From: Alphaproteobacteria bacterium
Lineage (GTDB): Bacteria > Pseudomonadota > Alphaproteobacteria > Rhizobiales > Rhizobiaceae
DNA length: 64,000 nt
Assembly (NCBI GenBank): GCA_024280375.1
Contig: JAJRQF010000035.1
Coordinates: forward strand, 168,151-232,150
Direction: 5' to 3'
Shown: in pieces, positions 33,749 through 41,001 of the stretch
Position numbering within the stretch: position 1 is the first letter of the stretch
Layout: the number at the start of each line of letters is the position of its first letter
Program-made: the position numbers and the translations under genes
The notes under the pieces: generated by a model
What the model was told of the DNA's origin: nothing
The model's database searches: none
What the model saw: the letters and a program-made list of their open reading frames with translations, nothing else

Positions 33749-34927
33749 CTACGCCTCAACCACGCTCGGCAGTCTTGTGGCCGGTGGCGTATTTCGGCTG
33801 CGGTGCGAACGCACGACACCATCAATAATTGTCATGCCAACGCCGGGCAAATTGCCCTGATGGATGCTCTCAAGCATGTCCTTGCCCGGTGCATGTTGGG
33901 CCCGGTCAATAATGATAAAATCCGCTGATTTTCCAACCTCGATAATACCGCTATCAAGCTCGCGCATACGGGCCGTATTGCCTGTCGCAAAGCAGAATGC
34001 GATTTCCGGTGGAATATCCCCAAGGCTGGAAAGCATGGCAATCATACGCAATATGCCAAGTGGCTGCACGCCGGAACCGGCGGGTGAATCTGTGCCAAGA
34101 ATAACCCGTTCTGCCTGCTTGATTTCAAAGGCTGTTCGCATGGCCAAAAGGCCCGCGCGCTCATTGCCGTTATGGACAATTTCAATGCCGCGGCTACAGC
34201 TTTCGCAAAGGCATATAATTTGATCATCCGGCAGTGCCGTATGGCCGCCATTAATATGGCCAATAATGTCAGCATCGGCTTCCAGCACAATGTCCTTGTC
34301 GATCAACCCGGAACCCGGAATTGAAGGCCCGCCCGTGTGAATGGTAGACTGGATGCCATATTTACGTGCCCATTTGACCATCTGTGCGGCGGTCTCGCCG
34401 GTCTTGACCGAGCCAAGGCCAACTTCGCCCAGCAGTTTTACCCCGGCATCCGCCAGTTCTTTAAAGTCATGCTCCTCCATGCCTTCTTCAAGCACCGGCG
34501 CACCGGCGAGCATTTTAACACCCGACGGTCTGAAATTTTCATACCAGCGCTGCGAGGCGATCGCCATGGCTTTTAATCCGACAATGTCTTTGGGTCGGCC
34601 CGGCGCATGGACTTCACCGGCTGAAATCATTGTGGTAACCCCGCCATGCAAACAGGAATCAATCCAGTTAATCTGCTGTTGGCGCGGTGTATAATCGCCA
34701 ATAACCGGGTGCACATGACTGTCGATCAGGCCGGGCGAAAGCCAGGTATCATTGGCATCAATTACTGTGGTGGCCTGTTCGGTATCGAGATCTTTTTCAT
34801 AACCAATATCAGTTATTTTGCCATCAATCGCAATTACGCAATTGCCATCAATAAGCGGCTCTTCCAGCTTGCCGGATAATATCTGGGCGATGTTTTTAAT
34901 AACAAGTTTCTCGGTGCTTTCAGCCAT
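33749..34927 (-). CDS. Amidohydrolase, enamidase-like
   Basis: A 392-residue metal-dependent amidohydrolase. Candidate metal ligands in order: H71-x-H73 (LIDSHVHP), E168 (GEVGLG), H197 (STIHTGG), H224 (GHINGGH) and D280 (GTDSPAGSG). The segments HGGVTTMISAG, PGRPKD and SRNTPPA match my memory of clostridial enamidase, which hydrolyses tetrahydro-6-oxonicotinate to 2-formylglutarate, the step right after 6-hydroxynicotinate reductase. I choose ATG 34927, preceded by AAGGA; the frame is open to 34987. It is transcribed toward the transporter genes and diverges from marR, which has palindrome site 3 in front. Confidence 0.78.
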   Translation of the reverse strand: MAESTEKLVIKNIAQILSGKLEEPLIDGNCVIAIDGKITDIGYEKDLDTEQATTVIDANDTWLSPGLIDSHVHPVIGDYTPRQQQINWIDSCLHGGVTTMISAGEVHAPGRPKDIVGLKAMAIASQRWYENFRPSGVKMLAGAPVLEEGMEEHDFKELADAGVKLLGEVGLGSVKTGETAAQMVKWARKYGIQSTIHTGGPSIPGSGLIDKDIVLEADADIIGHINGGHTALPDDQIICLCESCSRGIEIVHNGNERAGLLAMRTAFEIKQAERVILGTDSPAGSGVQPLGILRMIAMLSSLGDIPPEIAFCFATGNTARMRELDSGIIEVGKSADFIIIDRAQHAPGKDMLESIHQGNLPGVGMTIIDGVVRSHRSRNTPPATRLPSVVEA

Positions 34928-35046
34928 CACAATATCCTTTTTATTTTCAGGGCGTTTGATTGATTTGTCATTGTTCAAAAAAACCAAAGGCTAACAGGGG
35001 TCACAAACCTACCTTTTGCACAACTATGCAGGCCGTTTGCGATACA

Positions 35047-35068
35047 TATCATTTGCATGCTAATGATA
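35047..35068. promoter_or_regulatory. Palindrome between the enamidase-like gene and marR, predicted MarR operator (site 3)
   Basis: The core TCATT-T-GCATGC-T-AATGA (35049-35066) is extended by TA on each side to a 22-bp palindrome whose only mismatch is the pair flanking the GCATGC centre. It shares arms and spacing with sites 1 and 2. The most distal possible marR start (35057) lies inside it, which argues for a downstream start. It could control both divergent genes. Confidence 0.65.
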
Positions 35069-35155
35069 CCGATAGGATTTGCAATAATCAATTTTGATAT
35101 AGGGCTGGGGCCAGCTGAAATATTAGAAATCTTTTGCCCGGAAAGACATTTCATT

Positions 35156-35584
35156 TTGAATGATGAACCAGATTTAGAGTATCAGCTGGATGATCAGGTC
35201 GGCTATATTTTACGCCGGGTTTACCAGCGCCACACGGGTATATTCGCCAAATTAATGCCGCAAGATTTAACCCCAACCAGATTTGCCGCAATGGTAAAAC
35301 TGCTGGAACTTGGAACGCTTTCACAAAACGAACTTGGCCGCCAAACCTCGATGGATATAGCCACCATTAAAGGTGTGGTTGACCGGCTAAAGGCGCGGAA
35401 TTTTGTAAAAAGCCAGCGTGACCCGAAAGATGGTCGCCGCCAGATGATCAGCCTTACCAGTGAAGGCAGATCAGTGGTGGAAAACGCGCTGCCATTTGCG
35501 AAAAATGTGACCGAAAAGACCATCGCCAATCTCTCACCGGAGGAGCGTAATCAGCTTGTCGAATTACTGAAAAAACTCTGCTGA
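35156..35584 (+). CDS. MarR-family transcriptional regulator
   Basis: A 142-residue winged-helix protein from the TTG at 35156, the usual MarR length (the frame is open to 35057, but that start falls in the palindrome). DNA-binding region: LTPTRFAAMVKLLELGTLSQNELGRQTSMDIATIKGVVDRLKARNFVKSQRDPKDGRRQM, with the typical D-P-K-D-G-R-R wing. The C-terminal helices would form the dimer. It is likely a repressor released by the catabolised compound or a pathway intermediate, acting on the three matching palindromes. Regulation inferred from site position. Confidence 0.8.
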   Translation: MNDEPDLEYQLDDQVGYILRRVYQRHTGIFAKLMPQDLTPTRFAAMVKLLELGTLSQNELGRQTSMDIATIKGVVDRLKARNFVKSQRDPKDGRRQMISLTSEGRSVVENALPFAKNVTEKTIANLSPEERNQLVELLKKLC

Positions 35585-35664
35585 ATTCAATCGGTTTTCC
35601 ATTGTGTATTGGGCAGAAATTATCAGGGAAATTTGATTTGCCACAAATGAAGTCTGAGCCTGAT

Positions 35665-36894
35665 TCATCCCTTGATGCCTTCCTCATACCAGCTGACCAG
35701 TAATTTGCGTTCTTCTTCTTCAACTTCGGTAATATTGGCCGGTGGCATGGCATGGCTGCGGCCTGCCTGCAGATAAATTTCCTTGGCGTGGCGGGCAATT
35801 TGTCGGTCTGTTTCAAGCATCACACCCTTTGGCGGGGCAATAATACCTTCCCAAAGTGGCTCTGCCGCATGGCACATCGAGCATTTGCCCTGAATGGTGT
35901 CGCGCACATCTTCAAAGCTCGCAAGGGTGGTAAGGCGATGCTCCGAAGTGCTGAGCGCGGCTTCCTCGTCCTCATCGATTGAAGGTGGTGCAAAAGTGGA
36001 AAGCCAGATGATCATCATGAAAATTGCAGCAGAGGCAAACCACGTCCAAACGGGATTGCCGGTGCGGGCATGTTTGGAATTGAAGTAATGACGGATCAAT
36101 ACCCCGATTAAAAACACCAGCGATGCAATGACCCAATTATATTGGGTGGCAAAAACCAGCGGATAATGGTTCGACATCATCAGAAAAATTACTGGTAGGG
36201 TGAGGTAATTATTATGGGTCGAGCGCTGTTTGGCGATGACCCCATATTTCGGATCAGGCTTATTACCGGCGATCAGATCAGCCACCACAATCTTCTGATT
36301 GGGAATGATAATGAAGATCACATTGGCCGACATAATGGTCGCGGTAATTATGCCAAGATGGAGCATCGCCGCGCGTCCGGTGAATATTTGCGTATATCCC
36401 CACCCCATAGCGATCAGGATAAAGAACAGCAATATCATCAGGTTGGTCGAGTTTTTACCAAGCGGAGATTTGCACAAATTATCGTAGAATATCCAGCCAA
36501 GACCAATCGAGGCGAGTGAAATAGCGATGCCGGTCATGCTGGAAATTTCAAGCACATGGGCATCGACCAAATAAAGCTCTGCACTGCCATAATAAACCAG
36601 AGCCAGCAGGGCAAAGCCTGAAAGCCAAGTGGCATAGGATTCCCATTTAAACCATGTCAGATGCTCAGGCATTTGAGCCGGTGCCACCAGATATTTCTGG
36701 ATGTGGTAAAAGCCGCCGCCATGCACCTGCCATTCTTCGCCATAGGCGCCCTCTGGCAGATTTTTGTTTTTGCGTAGGCCGAGATCCAGCGCGACAAAAT
36801 AAAATGATGAACCAATCCAGGCAATCGCGGTGATGATATGAAACCAGCGCGCGGCCAAACTCAGCCAATCCCAAACTATAATAAATTCAAACAT
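35665..36894 (-). CDS. puuD: Urate hydroxylase PuuD, membrane protein with C-terminal cytochrome c domain
   Basis: A 409-residue protein. About 300 residues with eight or so membrane helices (DUF989/urate-oxidase N region, beginning EFIIVWDWLSLAARWFHIITAIAWIGSSFY) are followed by a periplasmic cytochrome-c-type domain with the haem-attachment motif CSMCH and a distal methionine candidate in HAMPPAN. PuuD oxidises urate to 5-hydroxyisourate using the respiratory chain rather than O2 directly. It is divergent from a LysR gene and near ureidoglycine aminohydrolase, in line with purine catabolism. HIU hydrolase, OHCU decarboxylase and allantoinase are not in the window. Confidence 0.9.
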   Translation of the reverse strand: MFEFIIVWDWLSLAARWFHIITAIAWIGSSFYFVALDLGLRKNKNLPEGAYGEEWQVHGGGFYHIQKYLVAPAQMPEHLTWFKWESYATWLSGFALLALVYYGSAELYLVDAHVLEISSMTGIAISLASIGLGWIFYDNLCKSPLGKNSTNLMILLFFILIAMGWGYTQIFTGRAAMLHLGIITATIMSANVIFIIIPNQKIVVADLIAGNKPDPKYGVIAKQRSTHNNYLTLPVIFLMMSNHYPLVFATQYNWVIASLVFLIGVLIRHYFNSKHARTGNPVWTWFASAAIFMMIIWLSTFAPPSIDEDEEAALSTSEHRLTTLASFEDVRDTIQGKCSMCHAAEPLWEGIIAPPKGVMLETDRQIARHAKEIYLQAGRSHAMPPANITEVEEEERKLLVSWYEEGIKG

Positions 36895-36995
36895 CCGTGC
36901 TCTCCCATTTGCGCCAGCTTGACAGAAAATTCAATAACCATAAAGATTGCAAAAATTCAAAGACTTTCAAATTAAACAAGAAAATAAGGGCGCCC

Positions 36996-37898
36996 GTGTC
37001 TTACATACGCAATTTAAGGACATTTATCCGTGTCTATGATCTGGGCAGCATGTCTGCCGCGGGGCGTGATTTGCGTGTTTCGGCCGCCGTTGTCAGCAGC
37101 AGAATTTCGGAGCTGGAAAAACATTTGCGAGTGAGGCTGTTTAATCGCACCACCCGCAGCCTGCGACCAACCGAGCACGGGAAGACGTTCTATCCCGGTG
37201 CCACAAAAATTCTGGATACAATTGAGGAAATTGAAAGCGGTATCGAAGAAATAACCGCCAAGCCAAAAGGCTCGATTTTTATATCCGCTCCTCTCGGGTT
37301 GGGTAAAATTTTGATTGCGCCGCTGGTGCCGGATTTTAAGAAAAAGTACCCTGACATCAATATTCGCCTTCGCCTTTCTGATCGCAAAGTCGATATTACC
37401 AATGAAGGGCTGGATGCCGCCTTTGTACTTGGCGGATTGTCTGATTCCGAACTCAAAGTGCGGAAAACCTGCGAGTTTGAGCGTGTACTTTGTGCATCAC
37501 CTGAATATTTGAAGAATTTTGGAAACCCCGTCGATGGTGCGGCTCTTTTATCTGACAATCACAACTGCCTGATGTTGAGATTTCCTGGATCAAGTGAATA
37601 TTTTTGGAGCTTAATATTAGACGGTATTGAGAAACGGTATGAGTTTTCCAGCGCGCTCGAATCGGATGATGGCGATGTTTTAACTGCCTGGGCTTTGAGC
37701 GGAAATGGGATAATCAACAAGCCGATATTTGAGATTAGGCAGCATCTGGAATCAGGCGCTCTTGTGCCTGTAGCACAACGAACCCCGCCAACAACTTTGC
37801 CCTTTTCATGCATCTATCCGCATAAGCGCTTGCAGGATATGAAAGTTCGGTTGTTTATCGATTTTGCAATAGACGCGATAAGGGAACAGGTCGCTTGA
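36996..37898 (+). CDS. LysR-family regulator, next to puuD
   Basis: A 300-residue regulator from GTG 36996, with AAGGG 5 nt upstream. The frame is open back to 36897, which would leave only 2 bp to puuD, so the GTG start is preferred. The HTH covers IRNLRTFIRVYDLGSMSAAGRDLRVSAAVVSSRISELEKHL, and the effector domain begins near GSIFISAPLGLGKILIAPL. It is divergent from puuD and upstream of allE, so a role in ureide/purine gene control is likely but not demonstrated. Confidence 0.82.
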   Translation: MSYIRNLRTFIRVYDLGSMSAAGRDLRVSAAVVSSRISELEKHLRVRLFNRTTRSLRPTEHGKTFYPGATKILDTIEEIESGIEEITAKPKGSIFISAPLGLGKILIAPLVPDFKKKYPDINIRLRLSDRKVDITNEGLDAAFVLGGLSDSELKVRKTCEFERVLCASPEYLKNFGNPVDGAALLSDNHNCLMLRFPGSSEYFWSLILDGIEKRYEFSSALESDDGDVLTAWALSGNGIINKPIFEIRQHLESGALVPVAQRTPPTTLPFSCIYPHKRLQDMKVRLFIDFAIDAIREQVA

Positions 37899-37992
37899 TT
37901 TTGGTGCGTTGGTTTACTTAAGGTTCTTCAAAACTTATTTGAAAATTTTTCTTTTAAATTCAGTAGAATAGGCAAAGTTCTGTACCATCGAA

Positions 37993-38024
37993 ATGGCCAG
38001 GTTGACGCGGAAACCGGTGGCCAT
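37993..38024 (+). other. Hairpin in the leader of the ureidoglycine aminohydrolase gene
   Basis: ATGGCCA (37993-37999) pairs with TGGCCAT (38018-38024), and GGTT/AACC extends the stem past a 2-nt bulge. It ends 28 bp before the start codon. It is not followed by a T-run and does not match a riboswitch I know. It may influence translation or be the end of an upstream transcript (the LysR gene). Confidence 0.35.
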
Positions 38025-38052
38025 AATCAAGCAATAACGAAAGATCCGTCAT

Positions 38053-38880
38053 ATGAATAAACCTACCTATTATGCGCCAAAGGGCGGGTTGCCGGCGCAG
38101 TCTGAATTGCTGACCGGACGTGCTATTTTCACCGAAGCCTATGCGGTTATTCCCAAGGGCGTTATGAGCGATATTGTCACCAGCAATCTGCCAAATTGGC
38201 ACAAAACCCGCGCCTGGATATTGGCCCGACCGTTAAGCGGGTTTGCCGAAACATTTTCCCAAACTATTGTTGAAATCGCCCCTGGGGGTGGAAGCGAAAA
38301 ACCTGAACCGGATGAGAACGCAGAATGTGTGCTGTTTGTTCTTGAGGGTGAATTGAGCCTGCAGATTGAGGATAATAAGCACCAGATGGATGCAGGCGGC
38401 TATGCATATTTGCCACCGGCAAGTACTTGGAAGCTGGCCAATAATAGCGCCCAGCCGGTGCGGCTGCAATGGATCAGAAAATCCTACGAGCCGGTGGAAG
38501 GTTATGATACGCCCGCGCCATTTGTTACCAGCGATCAGGCGGTAACACCTGTTCCAATGCCTGATACCGAGGGTAAGTGGGCTACCAGCCGGTTTGTTGA
38601 TCCGCAAGATATTCGCCATGATATGCATGTTAATATAGTCACCTTCGAACCGGGTGGGGTAATTCCGTTTGAAGAAACCCATGTGATGGAACATGGAATT
38701 TACGTGCTCGAAGGCAAAGCGGTTTACCGCCTAAATCAGGATTGGGTGGAAGTGCAGGCCGGTGATTTCATGTGGCTGCGCGCTTTTTGCCCGCAGGCCT
38801 GCTATGCGGGCGGGGCCGGAAAATTTCGTTATATGCTCTATAAAAATGTAAACCGGCACATGAGTTTGAGCCTTGGCTAA
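38053..38880 (+). CDS. allE: (S)-ureidoglycine aminohydrolase
   Basis: A 275-residue double-cupin enzyme. The first cupin is around ECVLFVLEGELSLQIEDNKHQMDAGGYAYLPP and the second around HVMEHGIYVLEGKAVYRLNQDWVEVQAGDFMW, whose E/H residues bind the manganese. It releases ammonia from (S)-ureidoglycine to give (S)-ureidoglycolate, late in the allantoin route. The N-terminal YYAPKGGLPAQSELLTGRAIFTEAYAVIPKGVM is typical of the family (AllE/UGHY). It ends 34 bp before a convergent LysR gene. Confidence 0.88.
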   Translation: MNKPTYYAPKGGLPAQSELLTGRAIFTEAYAVIPKGVMSDIVTSNLPNWHKTRAWILARPLSGFAETFSQTIVEIAPGGGSEKPEPDENAECVLFVLEGELSLQIEDNKHQMDAGGYAYLPPASTWKLANNSAQPVRLQWIRKSYEPVEGYDTPAPFVTSDQAVTPVPMPDTEGKWATSRFVDPQDIRHDMHVNIVTFEPGGVIPFEETHVMEHGIYVLEGKAVYRLNQDWVEVQAGDFMWLRAFCPQACYAGGAGKFRYMLYKNVNRHMSLSLG

Positions 38881-38913
38881 TATTTGCGCTCCGGTGGTTT
38901 GAGTTCCCAGCCC

Positions 38914-39828
38914 CTAACATTCAGGCTGTGTCATCGAAATACAGGCAGTTCGGATTTCCTCAAAGAAAACCCGCATGCGTTTGTTCATCTGCCGGTTATT
39001 AGAGTGAAGAAGATATACATGCCAGCTGGGCATTTTAAATTCAGGTAGAATTTGAACAAGCTCATTGCCATCGACCGCCTGTTTTACAATAAAATCCGGG
39101 AGGCGGCTGATGCCCAAACCCTTTACTGTCGCATCCAATAAAAACAAACCGCTATTGGAGTTCAAATAAGGGCTGAATTCGAGTGGTGTTATCTTATCTT
39201 TGCCGTGGCTTTTTTCTGAGGTGAAATTCCACGTTCCCCGGCGGGCTGTTCCAAAATGGAGAAGTTGATGGTTACGCAAATCATCAAGGGATTGTGGCGT
39301 TGAATGAGCATCAAGGTATTTCGGGCTGGAATACAAAGCATGCTCCATCGCGCCAATGTGGTTGGCCGAAAGTTTGTTTTCCTGAACACCGGTAATGCGG
39401 ATCGCGAAATCATAGTTCTCCCGATCAAGATCGACAACCCGGTCGTCGAAATCGACGGCCAGGATGATCTCAGGATACTTGATCTTGAAAGACGTTAAAG
39501 CGTCATTGAGATATCCCAGTCCAAAATCACGCGGCACGGATACAGAAAGTGGGCCGGAAAGTTTGGCAGACGCACTGAGAAAATCCGCATCAATCTCATC
39601 AACCTCGCCAACCGCCCGAATTGCACGATGATAAAGCTCTTCACCGGTTTCGGTAACTTTCCACGACCCGGGCTTTCGTTCTATCAGCTTTGCTTCATAG
39701 CGATCTTCCAGAAGAGCAAGACGGCGGCTGACCGCTGATTTTGCGATATTCAGCGTCGTAGCGGCCCGCGTAATGCTGCCCTCATCAACCATCACTACAA
39801 AAATTCGAAGGTCTTCTATCTGCCCCAT
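38914..39828 (-). CDS. LysR-family regulator, divergent from the MBL-fold gene
   Basis: A 304-residue regulator. The HTH is IEDLRIFVVMVDEGSITRAATTLNIAKSAVSRRLALLEDRYEAKLIERK, and the effector domain begins at GPLSVSVPRDFGLGYLNDAL, the class that controls quinone/aldehyde or efflux functions. It is divergent from the metallo-beta-lactamase-fold gene; the intervening 103 bp contain several GAAC/GTTC inverted repeats. It may also control the redox/detoxification operon downstream. Effector unknown. Confidence 0.82.
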   Translation of the reverse strand: MGQIEDLRIFVVMVDEGSITRAATTLNIAKSAVSRRLALLEDRYEAKLIERKPGSWKVTETGEELYHRAIRAVGEVDEIDADFLSASAKLSGPLSVSVPRDFGLGYLNDALTSFKIKYPEIILAVDFDDRVVDLDRENYDFAIRITGVQENKLSANHIGAMEHALYSSPKYLDAHSTPQSLDDLRNHQLLHFGTARRGTWNFTSEKSHGKDKITPLEFSPYLNSNSGLFLLDATVKGLGISRLPDFIVKQAVDGNELVQILPEFKMPSWHVYLLHSNNRQMNKRMRVFFEEIRTACISMTQPEC

Positions 39829-39845
39829 ACGGGTTCTCCAAATCA

Positions 39846-39904
39846 GAACAAGTTGTTCAAAATTTTTAACCTAGTTGCGCATGTTGGAACATACTAAGTT
39901 TAGT
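39846..39904. promoter_or_regulatory. Cluster of small palindromes in the LysR/MBL divergent region
   Basis: Three perfect small inverted repeats occur in 59 bp: GAACAA-g-TTGTTC (39846-39858), ATGTT-gg-AACAT (39881-39892) and ACTAA-gt-TTAGT (39893-39904). The first two share a GTT/AAC theme about 34 bp apart, and repeated boxes over some 50 bp are the usual layout of LysR binding regions. Assignment to the adjacent LysR protein is inferred. Confidence 0.45.
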
Positions 39905-39931
39905 GTCAATCAACAATTATTGGAGATCACA

Positions 39932-40891
39932 ATGAAAAAACTAGCGCTGAGTATGGTCCTTGCGATTGGATTTACGGGAGCAGCCATTGCTCAAGAACCT
40001 GTTTGGGACGGTAACAAAGTAGTCCTTGAATCTCGAAAGCTTGCTGAAGGCATATTCGCTGTAATTCCAACGGGAGCAGACGAAATGGCCGATAAAGGCC
40101 TGCCCATTGCAACAACGTCTGGATTTGTTATCGGCTCAAAAAGCGTGCTGGTCGTCGATACGATGTTAAACGAACGCCTTAACAAGCAATTGATGAAACT
40201 CATTGCTGATCAGACTGATCTTCCAGTGCGGTATGCCGTGAATACAAGTTTCCACGGCGATCATGCCTATGGCAATCAGTACCTGCCTGAAAAAACTTTG
40301 ATCATTCAGCACAATGTGGCATCGAATTATATTGCTAAAAATCTCGAGGCCGATAAAAAATTCATGATCCAGAATTTTGGTAAGGGTCGTGGTATTGAAG
40401 AAATAAACGTGACCAAAGCCGACATTCTGGTTGCCAAAAATGGTATGATCAGCGTCGACCTTGGTAATATGGTCGTTGAAATTCGCGATTACGGCTTTGC
40501 CCAGACGGGCGGCGATCTTTTTGTTTCTGTACCCGCTGCTAATGTGCTCTGGACTGGCAATCCAGTATTGGCAAAAGCGCCTGCTTTGCCGTGGTTATTG
40601 GACGGTCATTTGGTCGACACACTAAACACCCTTCAGGTCGTTTATAACAGCTTTGATAAAAACACCAAGGTTGTACCAGGGCATGGGCCGGTTACTAATA
40701 TCACGGCGATAAAATGGCACCTCGACTATCTTCAAGCGGTAGAAAAAGAAGTTAAGTCTGCAATTGCTGATGGCCTTAGCCTCGAGAATACGGTTAAACG
40801 GGTGCAGCTTCCGGGCTTCAAGGGCTATGCGCTGTTTGGTTGGGTTCACCCCGCTATGAACGTCCCCGCCGCCTACAAAGACCTTAAGTAA
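39932..40891 (+). CDS. Periplasmic metallo-beta-lactamase-fold hydrolase with altered metal motif
   Basis: A 319-residue protein from ATG 39932, with GGAGA upstream and a signal peptide ending near AIAQ (residue 21). The MBL core: VLVVDTMLNERLNKQLMKLI, then the metal loop NTSFHGDHAYGN, and a PGHGPV segment. The usual H-x-H-x-D-H is S106-F-H108-G-D110-H111 here, so the first zinc ligand is Ser. This could mean single-metal use, different chemistry or loss of activity. It is exported, unlike most catabolic MBL hydrolases, and precedes a redox operon. Substrate unknown. Confidence 0.75.
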   Translation: MKKLALSMVLAIGFTGAAIAQEPVWDGNKVVLESRKLAEGIFAVIPTGADEMADKGLPIATTSGFVIGSKSVLVVDTMLNERLNKQLMKLIADQTDLPVRYAVNTSFHGDHAYGNQYLPEKTLIIQHNVASNYIAKNLEADKKFMIQNFGKGRGIEEINVTKADILVAKNGMISVDLGNMVVEIRDYGFAQTGGDLFVSVPAANVLWTGNPVLAKAPALPWLLDGHLVDTLNTLQVVYNSFDKNTKVVPGHGPVTNITAIKWHLDYLQAVEKEVKSAIADGLSLENTVKRVQLPGFKGYALFGWVHPAMNVPAAYKDLK

Positions 40892-41001
40892 CCAATTATC
40901 GGTGGAGCCGGCCAATTTTTCTGGCTCTATCTCCTGTTCTGATAGCCGCTAGAACAGAAGTTAATTTAATGACCCCGAACGCCAGGAAATCAGGATAAAT
41001 C

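Noticed and set aside
35057..35155. An N-terminal extension of the MarR protein from ATG 35057
   Set aside because: It starts inside the palindrome, adds residues not typical of MarR and makes the protein longer than usual. TTG 35156 gives a normal 142-residue MarR.
40905..40927. GAGCC/GGCTC stem after the MBL gene as a terminator
   Set aside because: The stem is only 5 bp and the loop is long; the T-run is inside the loop. Not convincing.
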